From Pseudoneurospora amorphoporcata (taxonomy: Eukaryota; Ascomycota; Sordariomycetes; Sordariales; Sordariaceae), in the NCBI GenBank assembly GCA_033297205.1, contig MU859098.1, forward strand, positions 165,942-229,941: a stretch of DNA of 64,000 nucleotides, given 5' to 3'. A program made the position numbers and the translations under genes. Positions 43,305 to 55,939 of the stretch are shown in pieces (the stretch's first letter is position 1; every line of letters starts with the position of its first letter). The notes beneath the pieces were generated by a model. That model was given only the letters and a program-made list of their open reading frames with translations. It was not told the origin of the DNA and did not search any database.

Positions 43305-45999
43305 TCATTATCGCGGGTAGGTCTTGAAGATTTAAGGTTGGGAATGTTGTGTCAAAGACAAAGAAATGGAAGATAGTAGGCTGATATAAAAACTGTGTCG
43401 AAAAGAGCTGGACGAGCTCATGCCCGTATCACCTATCACAGGGCGCGGGGTTGAAACGTGCCCTGGAACCTCGGTGGAAGCTGTTTCCCGTCGTAAACAA
43501 AGTTCCGTAGCTTTTGTGGCTATTCGTGTTAGTGCACCCCGACTAAACATTCAGGTCCCAGGAACACATAAAAGATCTGGCTGCGGAGCTATAGGTATGT
43601 TCGGGCAGGACAAGCACACCTGTGAAGCGGAGGCAGAAGTAGAGGCGGTGCTCTCCAAAGATGCCCGACAAAAAATAAGGTACGGACCTGTAGGTAGAAA
43701 TAATCATACCTCTACATAAACTCGCATCATCATACCTCTTAATTTTTTTTTTCATTCATAAATTGCTTTCCGTTCCCACGTCCAAGCTGTTCTCCAATCT
43801 CCATCTCTGTTGCATTTTCCTTGGACCAGGAAGCACAGCAGTCTTTCCTCTTCTTCCTTGGCCCTGTGGCCTGTCTCTCAGTGACAAAAACACAAGCCGG
43901 TGAGTCTTCTCTTGTATACGCCGCTTAGAATAGTGTTAGGGTGTGGTCCACTCGTCAAGCGCGATGCCGCACAGTGGCCGCTCAATCTCCGCAAGAAAAG
44001 AATCTCCCCGCCCGGATACGACCCGACCGCTAACCACCCACGCTTTTCCCCTACAAGTCCCAGGGCACTCCTGCCAATCTCCAACAACCCGCACCCGACA
44101 AGGGGAAGAAAGCCAAAGACCGGGCACCCAGACGACAAGACATCCACGACAACGGACATCTCTACACCTGCAAGCACAACACACACGCACGAGACTGAAG
44201 TTAGATAATCGTCCACCAGACACACGGCACTGGACACAAGCAAAGACATCCGACACCACCCGGAGACCATTTATCCATCCTGGTAGAGTATAGAATAACC
44301 TTCAAGGTACGGTACACTACGTTACGACGGCACCTCAGCCAGCTCGAGCCCAGGTCCATCACCGTCTCTAGCAGTACCGGCCACGGCTAGCACGCCCGAC
44401 CAAGCACCACCACACACACCACGCACCCGTCACCCGTCACGCCTTGACCCTGCTGCCCTCCCACTTGTGCCCGTTTCCACCTTGCTGCTCTCTACTTCCA
44501 TTCAGGTTCCATTCCATTGCTCGCGCCCCCAGCAATCCCACCTCGGCTTCCCTGCGCAACACCATCCGAACTCCGGCCTATTCATTCGCGATATACCTAC
44601 TATAAACCTTGGCTGGCCAGCTAAACCATCTCCAGTACCTGTACGTACATCATTGCTGTCGGATACACCACCGCTGTGCGCGCAGTCCCATTCCCATCCG
44701 CTATCTCGAACGACGCGTTTACGACCAACGAACGACGACCCCATCTGCTGCACCTTCGGGCCGCCCCCCGCCCCCTTCGAATCTCCTCGGGCACGCTCAC
44801 CGATCGATTGTTTCGTCGTCGCATGCGCTGCCCATCATTACGGTTGTCCGACCGAGACATGCGCCCTTGTCTGCTATCCCATATCAAGGTTGTCGATAGG
44901 AGGCTAGGATAGAGATAAGTTAGGAACTACAATCACTACGTCCCCTTTGACGGGCGGGCAAATGAGGAGGAAACCGGCTGGTATTGGCGATCCACACACA
45001 ACACCGCGATAGCGATCGAACAACCGCCGCCGCTTGATATTCTTGACTGTTGCTGCCGCACGCGCACGCGTCTCTCCCAGAACAGAGAGAGAGAGTCGCA
45101 AACACATTGATTACTGGTTAGGTATGCCATTTCCCTGACTTCTTTCTGCCTTCTGGCGACGAATTGTGGTCGTTTGCTGCGTCTCTTACGTCTGCTTTGT
45201 TTTTGTATTCCAATTGCCCCGCAAACCTAAAAGTTGAGGTTGGGATCAGTTGGACCCCAAGGGACCTCACCTCGCAAAGCTGCGATCCCACTTTGTCGCG
45301 TTAGCCATATCTCCATGTAGACAGACAGGTGCCCTGACGACTGCCTTCCCTTCTGTTGCTTTTCTTTTGCATGAGGAATGCCGCATGCTAATGGTGCAAA
45401 TTGCCAGACCCTATTGCAAACCGGCTATTGTAAAGGTCGACCCGCCTTTCCATCCCATCTTCGTCGCATGTTTGCATGGAATAACCTATTCATACGACCC
45501 CACGCATCCCGCACAATACGAACCCTCTGCGACTTTCTGAACCCGAGTTGACGACCGAATCTTACCTACACTTTACTCTACTTCGACCCAGTCTACAACT
45601 CTTTCACTTCGTCAACGAACGACAGCTACGAAATTTAACACGCAATATCTCTGTCATTCTCGATTGCCGCGCCTAATCTTCGAACCTTCCACAACGAGAC
45701 GAGTAACACGACATACCCCGACTTGCGCTTCCCCGGAGTCCAATGTGCCAACGATGAAAAGAACGATGGAAGGAGCGGAAAAGAATGCAGACAAATTGGC
45801 TAAGCGTATATTACCACAACGTCCGCACCACCTTACTTTGTCCCTGACGGACAAGTACCCCGAGCCTGCTGGCTTCTGGTTCACCGGGAAGAGTCACCGT
45901 CTCCAATACACTACATTCCTCTCGGATTGCGATCGCGGCATCCTCATCACGCGGCCCTCGTATGACATTTGCGAGGAGCCCCCGAGCGCCCCCAGCGCT
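43305..45999. other. Long upstream region of the RE/RD-rich protein gene
   Basis: About 2.7 kb with overlapping short frames on all strands and no family match. Pyrimidine- and C-rich stretches at 44.3-45.7 kb suggest a long promoter and leader of the gene at 46000. No RNA gene or transposon recognised. Confidence 0.35.
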
Positions 46000-48615
46000 A
46001 TGCCTCCAAAACCGTCTCTCCCTAACGGGGAGGCTAAAAAGAAACTCTCGTTGAAGGATTACCAGAAGTGGAGGAAGCAGTCACCCCAGGACCCTTCTGC
46101 TACACCAAAGGCCGATGCCAAGCCTGAGGCCAAGGGTGACACAAAAGTCAATGGCACAGTGGAACGAAGTGCACCGGTAAAGGAGAACGTCAAGCCTGAT
46201 GACGCCAAGGCAAAGACGAAGCCTGTGAGGACAGAGGAGAGAGAGCCAGAAAAGCCCCGTATCACGGTCAACGGAGACAGCGTGCGAAGCTCCCATACCC
46301 AATCTCAGGTTGAGGTCGATGGTCGGAAACGGCCTGCAGATACCGAGCGCGACCAACACAAGCGGCCCAGGCCGGATACTAACCACGAGTCATCACGTCT
46401 TCCCCCGAAGCCGGAGGCACCACGAAATCGCCTGAGCGATAGAACCGACAAGGATACCAGAAAGGAATCCCTACACCCGACGACCAATGGACAGGCGCGC
46501 ACTGCCGCAGACAGGGAGCGTGATGTCAGCGCTTCTCCCAAGTCTACGATCCTAGTGAACGGTTCAAAGTCCTATAAGGAGAGCACGCCAGTCTCACCAC
46601 GGAGGAAGCGAGATACAGCGTCAAAAGCACCTGTGCCAGCATTACTGTCGCCTCTGCACCCTTCCCTACTCGCAGGCGAGTCGGATAAGCCAAAATCGAA
46701 GAAGCCGGCAGAAAAGGCCCCGCCGAGGTCTCTGAAAATTGACAACTCGAAGAAGAAGTTTGAGATCCCGGCGCTCTTGTCTCCTACTTTGCCTGCGATT
46801 GTCGAGGAGGAGCTGGCACGCAAGTTCAAGATCACACCGTCCAAGGCTGAGTCTAGGGACATCAAGACCCAGCTACTAGATTCGCCTAGCATCGCGAGGA
46901 AGACCAAGGTGAAGGCTGAGCCTATCGAGGAGGAAGACGAAGAGGAGGAGGAACCAGAACCTTCCTTGATCGTCACGTTGAAACTTAAGAAAGCGAATGC
47001 CAAGAGGGCAAAGGATCTCCTTAGCCTGCCTTCCAAGGCTGTGAAGGATGCGTTGAGGAAGGAGCGCACAGCTGCACGAGCAGAGGCTACTCCCCCACCT
47101 GCTCGAAAACGACCACGCGCCCCGGACGACACACCCGCAGAATCTGTTGCGGCAAAGCGACCCAAGACAGCAATTGGCGACACAGTCATCGCCAGACCAA
47201 CAGGCATGACGACACCACTCAAACCCACCGCACCGGCCATGTCCCGGGTACCATCAACTCAATCCCAGAACGCAACACCTGGGCCGCCTCCGACGAGACA
47301 CATCACACCCGGTATGGGCGAGCGCTCGTCGGTACCGCCTTTGCCGCCCCCATCAGCCGAGACTGCACCGTTCCGCGAGCGAGACGCCGAGTATCGCGCA
47401 TACGGAAGCAAACTGAAGCACCAGCGTGACGCAGTTGACGCACAGCTCCGCGACCCAGCCAAGCTCAAGAACCTTTCATCAGCCGCTGCGACTCTGGAGA
47501 CAAAGCGCGCCATGGTCCTCCATATCGAAATGGTCATGGCCTACATGATCGCGTTCTATAACGGCAACCACGCTCGGATGATGGACCGCCGGGCGCCCGA
47601 CTTTGCCACCTGGGAGTCTCTGGTCCCGCACTTCAGCGAGCTGAAGAAGCGCGTCTACAGCGTCCGGCCATTCCGGATCCTCACGACACAGCTGTTCGCC
47701 GTCATGCTCGAGCACATCACCGCAACCTTTAGCCAGGCCGACCAGGCGACGGCCCCGGCGCTGCTTGCTAGGTGGCAAAAGCTGGAGCGCCTGAGACCCG
47801 AGGTCTGGCATGAACTTTATGGAGTGGCTGATTTCGTGGATGACAAGCGGGTGAAGATGACGGTTGGGCCGTGGACCAAGATCGAGGAGGCGGTGCTCAG
47901 CGCCATGGGCGTCATGAAGAGGTGGGCCGAGATTGAGGAGGTTAAGTGGACGCCTATGATCATGAAGCCCGAGATGGCGGCTGAGGCGAAGAAGGAGAAG
48001 GACAAGGACTTGAAAGAAAAGGAGCATCACGGCCAACAACAGCCGATGGAAAAGGAGAAGGATCATCAGCCGCAGCGGGATAGGGAGCGTGAGCGTGAGC
48101 GTGAGCGCGAACGCGAACGCGAACGGGACCGGGATCGAGAGAGCGAACGTGACCGCGACCGAGATCGTGATAGGGACAGGGAACCGCAACATCATCGAGA
48201 ACCGCACCGTGATCGCGAGAAGGAGCGCGACAGAGCCGACAGGGTGAGGGACATGAGCCGTGACCGGGTCCGCGACCGCGAGCGAGGTGATCGTGGAGCT
48301 GGCGAACGGGACCGACCACCACCCAGAGAACGTGATCCCAGGGACATCATCCGAGGCGGAGTCGGACACTCAGTCAAAGAGATTCGCGATCGCGACCGCG
48401 ACAGGCTGTACAACGACGGTAGATCCTCGGCCAGGGGCCGAGACAGAGAGAGGGAGAGGTCCAGGACGCGGGATAGGGATATGGGTATTGGTGGGCATAT
48501 GGGTGGTCGCGGCGATCCGCCGCCAATGCGCTCGGTGGATTTGAGGTTACCGCTGCCGCCGCCTCCGCCGCATCACCATGGCTTGCCGCCGCCGAGGACG
48601 AATGGGTATAGGTAG
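46000..48615 (+). CDS. Disordered nuclear-type protein with RE/RD repeats
   Basis: From the ATG at 46000 the protein has 871 aa; the same frame is open upstream and an ATG at 45754 would add 82 aa. I prefer 46000 because a conserved-looking KKKLSLKDYQKWRKQ follows at once. Residues 20-450 are charged and Pro/Ser-rich with many basic clusters and an EEEDEEEEE patch near 308. Residues about 455-665 are helical and ordered (YRAYGSKLKHQRDAVDAQL, ETKRAMVLHIEMVMAYMIAF, WTKIEEAVLSAMGVMKRW). Residues about 690-800 are Arg-Glu/Arg-Asp dipeptide repeats as in RNA-processing factors, and the tail is Pro/His-rich. Function unknown; nuclear and RNA- or chromatin-related by composition only. Confidence 0.75.
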   Translation: MPPKPSLPNGEAKKKLSLKDYQKWRKQSPQDPSATPKADAKPEAKGDTKVNGTVERSAPVKENVKPDDAKAKTKPVRTEEREPEKPRITVNGDSVRSSHTQSQVEVDGRKRPADTERDQHKRPRPDTNHESSRLPPKPEAPRNRLSDRTDKDTRKESLHPTTNGQARTAADRERDVSASPKSTILVNGSKSYKESTPVSPRRKRDTASKAPVPALLSPLHPSLLAGESDKPKSKKPAEKAPPRSLKIDNSKKKFEIPALLSPTLPAIVEEELARKFKITPSKAESRDIKTQLLDSPSIARKTKVKAEPIEEEDEEEEEPEPSLIVTLKLKKANAKRAKDLLSLPSKAVKDALRKERTAARAEATPPPARKRPRAPDDTPAESVAAKRPKTAIGDTVIARPTGMTTPLKPTAPAMSRVPSTQSQNATPGPPPTRHITPGMGERSSVPPLPPPSAETAPFRERDAEYRAYGSKLKHQRDAVDAQLRDPAKLKNLSSAAATLETKRAMVLHIEMVMAYMIAFYNGNHARMMDRRAPDFATWESLVPHFSELKKRVYSVRPFRILTTQLFAVMLEHITATFSQADQATAPALLARWQKLERLRPEVWHELYGVADFVDDKRVKMTVGPWTKIEEAVLSAMGVMKRWAEIEEVKWTPMIMKPEMAAEAKKEKDKDLKEKEHHGQQQPMEKEKDHQPQRDRERERERERERERERDRDRESERDRDRDRDRDREPQHHREPHRDREKERDRADRVRDMSRDRVRDRERGDRGAGERDRPPPRERDPRDIIRGGVGHSVKEIRDRDRDRLYNDGRSSARGRDRERERSRTRDRDMGIGGHMGGRGDPPPMRSVDLRLPLPPPPPHHHGLPPPRTNGYR

Positions 48616-50385
48616 TGCTAAGCGCACTTGAGTTGCTGTGGAAGGCTGTTGGGTGGGCTCGTGGGTGGGGTGTGAAGATGGGGAGGAGGAGAACGAAGTA
48701 AAAGAGGAAGGGGTTAAAGAGGAAGAGGATGGATGGCGTCGTGGATGAGCGGGAAAAGGAATGCATGACATGATGCTGATCGCATGGAGCCGAGAGAGCC
48801 TTCACTGCGAACCTTCATTGAGATGTATTATGAGAGACAGAAACTGGATGATTGATTTCAAGTTCAGTTCAGTACAGTACAGTACAGGTCCAACAGTCCA
48901 TGGTACAAAGGTACGATAACACAGTAGTACAAAAGGCACAAGGAGAAATGGCCTATAGCCTATGGGGGCGGGCATCCATATGTGTAGAGTGAAGAGGCGG
49001 GAGTCTCTTGAAAGGAAGGTTTTACTAGCTAAAATTCATTTGCTCTACTTGCTCTACTTCGGTCCGACTTGTACTTTTCGTTCTCTGTCATCCAAGTGCC
49101 CAACGCAACGTGAACGTAAACATGAACATAGGTACATACCTCCTAGCCATGTTCCGGACTACGTGAGCATGTTCCTCTCGGTTTCCCCGGCAAAGGTCTA
49201 ATGTCATCCAACTAAGGTATCTATGTAGAGGTATGTTTGAACGCTTAAACTTTAAGGTTTACCATTCAATACTGGTTTATTTGCTTGTTAGTTTGGTTCT
49301 TCGACCATACAACGGCTAAACAAAGGAACGAGTTCCGGAGCTAGCTCTCATTGGCCTTTCCGGCAGAGTAGAAAGAGGAGAGGAACTGTGTCCTCCGTTT
49401 CAAGGCGGGTGGGGGGGATTGGGTGGTCACACAGCCACGCAGAATGAGGTACGCATGGAGCGGATGGATAGATGTTCCTATGACTATGCTGTCGAAAGGC
49501 CCGAGTGACTTTATGTTGAACACACTCGAGAGGAGATCTGAATAACTGAGCTCAGCTCAACGGTGTGTTTGTTTGTTTAAGTTTCCTTGTGGTCGTCACA
49601 GCTGCCCGAGCATTCAAGCGCAAGTATCTTTAACTTTGTTCATTGTGGTTGGCAGGCTATAATGTCTTCCCTATCCTAACCTTTTCTCCAGTTTTGATCG
49701 TAACACTCCGAAATTTCAATAACCCCGGAGCCCCCGGCTCAGGTATCGTAGAAAGAGAAAGATATCCCTAACCCATGAATCCCTATTATGTACAGAAAAT
49801 GAACTCGTTTCAACCGCCTCCTTCCTTTCCTCAGCCCATAGAAACATCAAAGAGTGAGGAAGAAGAGAAAGGCGTTCATTAGTGATTGGGAGCAACGTAA
49901 ACATGCTTGAGGAATGTTTCACCAACAAGCAGTGAAGTTCATTCCCATTCGAGGTTCGTGTGAACCACCGATATCATCATATTTTTCCCTTCCATATGCT
50001 CATAAAATGAATGTACGCTCTTACTCATGGTATCATAAAACTCCCAACATCGAGCCATTAAAACGTAGCTGCCGAGAAAAGCGTCGACAGCTAGTGAAAG
50101 AAAGTTCTTCGTTTCCGGCATTGTGCTGAACGAAAAACACGGTTCGTCATCCAGTCGATTCGTAGTCGTAGCCGCTTCCACATATGCGGAATAAGATTGG
50201 AAAGATGACACCGTGAAAACGAGAGGTCGAGATGAACCCCATTCAAGCTAGGCAATGCATGATAATGATGCCTGGCTTATCCTGGTAATGCAAATTCCAG
50301 ATGCATGACGAAGAAAAATAATTATTGTGGTATTGGTGCCAAACCCAACTCTCCGGTTCAAGCATCAGCCCAGGTTGTCATTCCC
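48616..50385. other. Convergent intergenic region
   Basis: Contains the 3' ends of its neighbours. A short CAGTA tandem run lies at 48868-48885. No gene seen. Confidence 0.4.
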
Positions 50386-51865
50386 TCATAGCCAGAAGGT
50401 GAAGAAGAGCATGACACCGACCAGACCAGCGCTCATACCCGTCAGCTCCTTGTTCATAGGAGCCGGGTTCTTGGTCGAGATAGGCGAGGCGCTTCCAGCA
50501 GGCTGGGAAACCTCAGCTTCCTCGGTGGCGGTGGGCTTGGGCGCATTGGTAGTAAAGGTCTGGCCGATAGTGGGCAGAGCAACGTTGCCGTTGATCAACC
50601 AGCCCTGCACGCCGGAAGTGGGGCAGGCTCTGGTCGAGACGTGCTTGGCATCGTAGTCGGACCTCTTGATGCCGGTGGGGGTGATGGTAGCCCACTGGCT
50701 CTGGAGGTTGGTGAAGTCGGGGAGGACGGGGGTGGGGGTGCCGGCGCGGGTGAAGCCGCCCTCGATGTTCTCGCCGGTGGCTGTCGGCTCCAGCTTGGGA
50801 CCGTACGAGATCAGGCCGTAGTGGTTCTCCTCCTCGATCCACTCGTAGATGAGCGCGCCGCTCCAGTCGTTGACCATCTCGGGACCGAAGATGGCGTTCT
50901 GATCGCCAAATAGTCTGGGGCCTGGCACGTTGCAGCCGGTCTCCGAGAAGAAAATGGGAACGGGGAAGTCCTTGGCCATGATCTGCAGGTTGGCATAGCC
51001 GGACTCGGCATACTTGGTGGGGTCGCACCATTCGTACGAGTTAAGGGCGAAGAAGTCGACGTTCTCGGAGGAGTTGCCGCCGCAGGTCAGATAATCCTGC
51101 AACATTGGCCTTAATCTGTGTCACAGTTAGCTTTATGTCTCTCATTCCCCGTCTGGGAGTCCAAGGGCACCTTACTCAGCAATGTCGGCGGCCGAGTAAC
51201 CGATGGGGACCTTGCGATACTTCTTCTTGTCGCGGTAGGCCTTCATGTCGCGAGTAGCGGCCTTGATGTAGGGGGCGGCCTGAGACTGGTCGGCCTGGAT
51301 GATGATCTCGTTGCCGACGAAGAAGCCCAGAACGTTGTCGTACTTGATAAAGGCATCCATGACCTCGGCGTACCTATCATGCTGGGTCTGGTTCCACCAA
51401 GGATCGTTCTGTAGGCGTTGTTAGCATCATGGTCCGGACTCCTTTTCGAGAGTCAGGCAGAGACGTACGGGCAAGATGTAGGTGTCAAAGGTATCCAAAT
51501 CGATCAAGGGATAGATGCCAGCCTTGTCGAAAACCTCCATGCAGCCATCGTGGTTTGCCGAGGGATCAACATGGTAAACACGGATCGAGTTGGCGCCAAG
51601 CTTCTCCATGAGGGCGGCATCGCGCTTGCACTGCTCGGTGTCGATCAAGGGATCCGCAGGGGTGAGCTGGTAGGCAATTCCTGGGCCATTGTTAGCCAAG
51701 TTTCACGGTGATTGGAGAGGCAAAGTATGGAAAAAATGAATAATTACCCTTGAGGAAGAATTGGTCGCCTTTGCTGGTGAAGAACTTATTTCCCACAGCT
51801 TCAATGGTGGGGAGTGCATGCGTGACGGCAGCGCCGACCACGGCGGATAGGAGTGATGCCTTCAT
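50386..51865 (-). CDS. GPI-anchored 1,3-beta-glucanosyltransferase, GH72 (Gel/Gas family)
   Basis: Four exons (51748-51865, 51469-51680, 51176-51408, 50386-51115) encode 430 aa; every junction preserves frame and GT-AG. A signal peptide (MKASLLSAVVGAAVTHALP) is followed by the GH72 domain: FFLKGIAYQLTPADPLID, then VGNE with the likely acid/base Glu144, and IFFSETG with the likely nucleophile Glu246. The family splits and rejoins 1,3-beta-glucan chains at the cell surface during wall growth. No X8/CBM43 module is present. The C-terminus has a Ser/Thr/Pro-rich stretch and a hydrophobic GPI signal (LTGMSAGLVGVMLFFTFWL). Intact. Confidence 0.93.
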
Positions 51866-54800
51866 AATGAATATCGATGAACCGTAAAAATGGAGCCGTC
51901 CAAAAAGATATCGACTGGCAACCTAAATGATGGTTGGGGAAGGGAAGAGGTAAAGAATACTCTTTCACTTTTCCGTTCGCGGTGAGTGAGGGGGGTGGGT
52001 CCAAACGACAAACGCTTTCGGTTGGCGGTTTCGTGTAAAATGAGGAGGTGCTCCTGAGGAAGGTTCGTCCCGTCTCTTGTCCTTCCTTAGCTCTGCGCTT
52101 GCTCGACTCGCACTTGCCAAACTGAATTGGAAATTTGCGACAGCGAATGTGTGACCGATAGGCAAGTCGACCGATAACGAATGCTGGAAACAATGATCCC
52201 TTGTCGTCGTCGTCCAAGATGCAATCTCCCAAATCCAATGCGTCTCCGTATTACTGTAACGCACGATCCCGAGCAACGACTGACACCTGCGACTGTGCTG
52301 ATAAACGACCGATCTGTTGTTGGAGATATGCGCCCGAGTCCTTGAAGGAAAAAGAAGACCAAGCGAGGGAAAACGAGCGAGCGGTCGTGAGTTTAAAAGA
52401 TACGGAGAAGGAAAATATGGGGAACGACGATGCGACAAGGTCCGGCCGGGATGGAAGTGAGAAAGTCAAGACCAAGAAGCAGGGAAAGGCGAGCAAGGTT
52501 AACAGAGAAGGCTGGATGGACGGGACCCACCCCCTTTGTAGCAGTACTAAAAATCCCGTCAACGTCCCAAGCAGGTATCATGATCTTTTACCACTATTTT
52601 TCATAGCGATCACCACGTGAACAAGAGATCTGAGATACCAGGCCCTTGACCCAATCCCGTCCAATCCATATCCAGCATCCCACTCTTCGCCAGTTCGATA
52701 GCGGACGGCCCAATTGACCGAACACACACGGCACAGAGCGAGTTGGCCACCCATTTCTTGGTTATCTTTGCGCCATTGACCCAGTCTCGCCGCCTTCGCC
52801 GGTATCAGAAACAAAAAAGGATGGGTATTGCCGCTGAACCTTGGCAGAGACGGGTGTCAAGTCTGATTGACCCCCTGTCATTGGCAGGATGCAAGCAGCA
52901 ACAAGCAACGTCGACGAGGCAGGCGCCTTGATTCCATCCGTGAGAGACCTCTGCAGCACACCTCTGCAGCCTGCACAAGCTGCAAAACCCACCGGCACCA
53001 TGCAATGTCACCCCGCTAGACTAGAAGCTTTGGGCCGAGTCCTGGTTCCTCCAAGACGGCAGAGACCGAAGAGGGCAAAAGCCGTGGCGGTGACTTTGTG
53101 TGATGCTGAATGATACAAACAGCGACCGACTCTTGCCAGCGAGAAAATGCCGTGACAGATAACGCCAACGCCAACGCCGCCAGACTGCCTTCGATGTGCT
53201 ATCTCCGTCATGTGATGGCAAAAAGTGTGGCAGTTCGTTGAACACTAGAGGCGACATCTGGGGCATGCGATTTCTTGCCAACAGAAACGGCGAAACAAGC
53301 CTGATCTCACTCGGCGGCGGCGCTACCCATGAGAAAACGCACGAGACAGGTCCCCAGAGCGGATCAAAAAAGTCAGCGATGATCGAATTCTGCCAAAAAG
53401 GGACCTGGCTCGCTGGCCTGGGAGGAAAAGAATCAGCACAAGATCAAGGGGGATGTGGTGCATTGTGAGTGTTGATCTACACCGCACCGGGCAGGTACGA
53501 AGAGACGGGGAGTTGTGTATTTCGAACAAAGGGAAGCGAAAAACCAACCCCACGCACAACGACATGGCCCCCCAAATCCACATCCACAGGGTGGGATGTG
53601 GTTCGTCCGTCCCTGGATTTTTGCAAGGAAAAGCTCCCAAGCTCCCCGCCCCACCATCAGTGCAACAACCAACCACCGGCCATTTTGCATCGACTCCATC
53701 ATGTCTTTTCCGTTTTGGTTTCTGAGCTCTCCTTGACCATTCAATTCGCCCAGTGGCCGGTCGCTGGTCTCGGCTCCAACTCCCACGACTCCTTTGTCTA
53801 GCATCACCTCACCGACTGCCATGCACATCACCATATTCGATTCGAAACTTCAGTTTGCTCGGTCATTACGCGCTTCCCGTTTCCCGTCGTCGTCCTCTTC
53901 TGGAAATGTCGTGTGTCGTGACAGAAGCTTCATTTTGACACATCGCAGTCCCTATCCGTGATTGCAGCACGTCCAACGGTCCAACGATATGAATGTCGGT
54001 ACTGGGATGTATGTAAACGCCCGTTGGCCACAACACAAAAGTTACACGGCATTCTCCCCCAGGGCCTGGAGGCTTGCACGAAGAAACGTTTGGCAAGATG
54101 CAATTGCTGGTCAATCGCTGTGAGCAATTCAACGGTCCCTGCATTTGTTCTGACTCGTTGTTTGCTCAATCACCTTAGCGCCGGGGATCAAACGGCCATC
54201 TATTGGCATTATTGCTTTTTCCAACTCTCCCTTGCGTGGTCGCCATCCAAGGATCTTTAAAATGCAAGCGAAGCTAAAAAGGTTTCAAAATGGAATGCTT
54301 GGAAGCGAAGAAGCCTAGAAGGATCCTTACAGCCTTTCTGTTCTCCAAGATTTTCCACCGCTGAAACCTCCAACGCGACGCTATCCAGGATTTGTATTTA
54401 ACCGAGCGAGCAGCGATGACGTTCTCTCCCCAAGAGCTCAAGGTTAAAGAAGGTGGAAAATGCAACGCCAACATCATTGCAACGACATCCTCGAACCGCC
54501 CACACGGCACACGCAACCACATCCTCCTTCCCTTTCTTGGAAGGTTGAAACTTTACGGACGTCATTTTGCATATTCCGGGTCTGTTGCCTGCTTCCTGTG
54601 GCACCGTCCAAGGTCCCTACACAAAAGACTCTCGCGCACATAGGTCTATACAACGATATCGCTCCTTTTTCTCTACCAAACCTCGACTTTCACACAAACC
54701 TCCAATTCTTAGAAGACAGGTCTGGCATTGACGTAGTCTTCAGCCCCATACTAACATCCATATCGGAATACCATCCCGGCCTTGCGCCACGTGCAGGCAG

Positions 54801-55939
54801 TACATCACTGCGCTGCGCTGCGCGGTTACAGACTTGGTCCTGCATCATGTCAAGTCAAGTCGCCTAGGTGCCGAGCTGCCGCAGTCTGCCCGCAGTATAC
54901 CTTACCGCAATACCGCACAGCAGCAAAGAAGTTTGGATGGATGCACCGCAATGACGATCCGTGGTTGATATCGGATGAATGTCCGTTACTGGAGTATTTA
55001 TCTCATTGATAGGCGTTCCGCGGCTCAGTTGCGCAACAGTATCCGATAGACTCAGATCTCCACCAGTTGCAGTGGTTTTGCAAACCGCGAGCCAGCTAGG
55101 TAACCCTGCTAGTCGTACCAGCCTCCAGTCCTCCATGACTGGCACTTCCGTGGATGTCAACAAATGATACTCTGACAGCTGGATCTAGCCCCGGGATTGA
55201 TGATAAGTGTTAAATACAGAGCCTCAGTATCCGAGCACCGGAAATAAATCCGTGCGGAGATATGTATGTAGTAAGCTTCCCTGTTGGCAGTGCATGAGGT
55301 ACGCGGTGCATATAACGCATACACAGTACATAGTATGTTGAGAACATCATGTAATTGGCAGGAGCGCAAGATCAACCCGGAAGAAGTGGTGGGACTCGAG
55401 AAAACGTGGGGGATGAGGTTGGCTGTGGCTTGCGTATGCTGCAGTGTTGTAGATCGGGTATCAGTATCAGAGCTGAATGGCCGAGAGATAAGATCTACCT
55501 ACCAGTAGGTAGTATCGTGGTATGGAATTCGATGATCAAGTTGTTTTTAGAATTTGGAGACATCAGTCAGTCACCCAGTGACGAAATGTGGAACCACGAA
55601 GGAGGTTATCAGAAACGTGATTACTGTCGACTATCTCGTACTTCTGAACAAAAGGTAACCGGTAGAAAGATAGGTATCTCGGTCTACATCTGATTGAAGA
55701 GTTCATAAAGAGAATATTGCCAGAAAATTCCCAGAAGGCCCAAAACACGGAAAGGCTTTTTTAGAGTTATGTACGAAGAATTGATCTCAACTTCCTACGT
55801 ATAGAACATAGGCAAGTGTCGAACCTTGAGCTTATGCATGTGGTTTTCTCCCGTCATCATCACTTGCTCTAGCTACCTTTTTACCTCTGCTCAACAAATG
55901 CAAACCACCTCCTCCTCATATACCACCCCTGCAGCCTCA
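51866..55939. other. Long gene-free interval
   Basis: About 4 kb upstream of the GH72 gene. The first few hundred bases should hold its promoter and leader. Elsewhere both strands have short overlapping frames only, with no recognisable domain, tRNA or transposon ends. Confidence 0.4.

Noticed and set aside
47479..48369. 296-codon minus-strand open frame
   Set aside because: It is the shadow of the RE/RD-rich gene on the plus strand, open because of biased codon use.
51966..55900. Several 100-150-codon frames on both strands
   Set aside because: They overlap one another in many frames, lack domains and show no intron structure that would join them.
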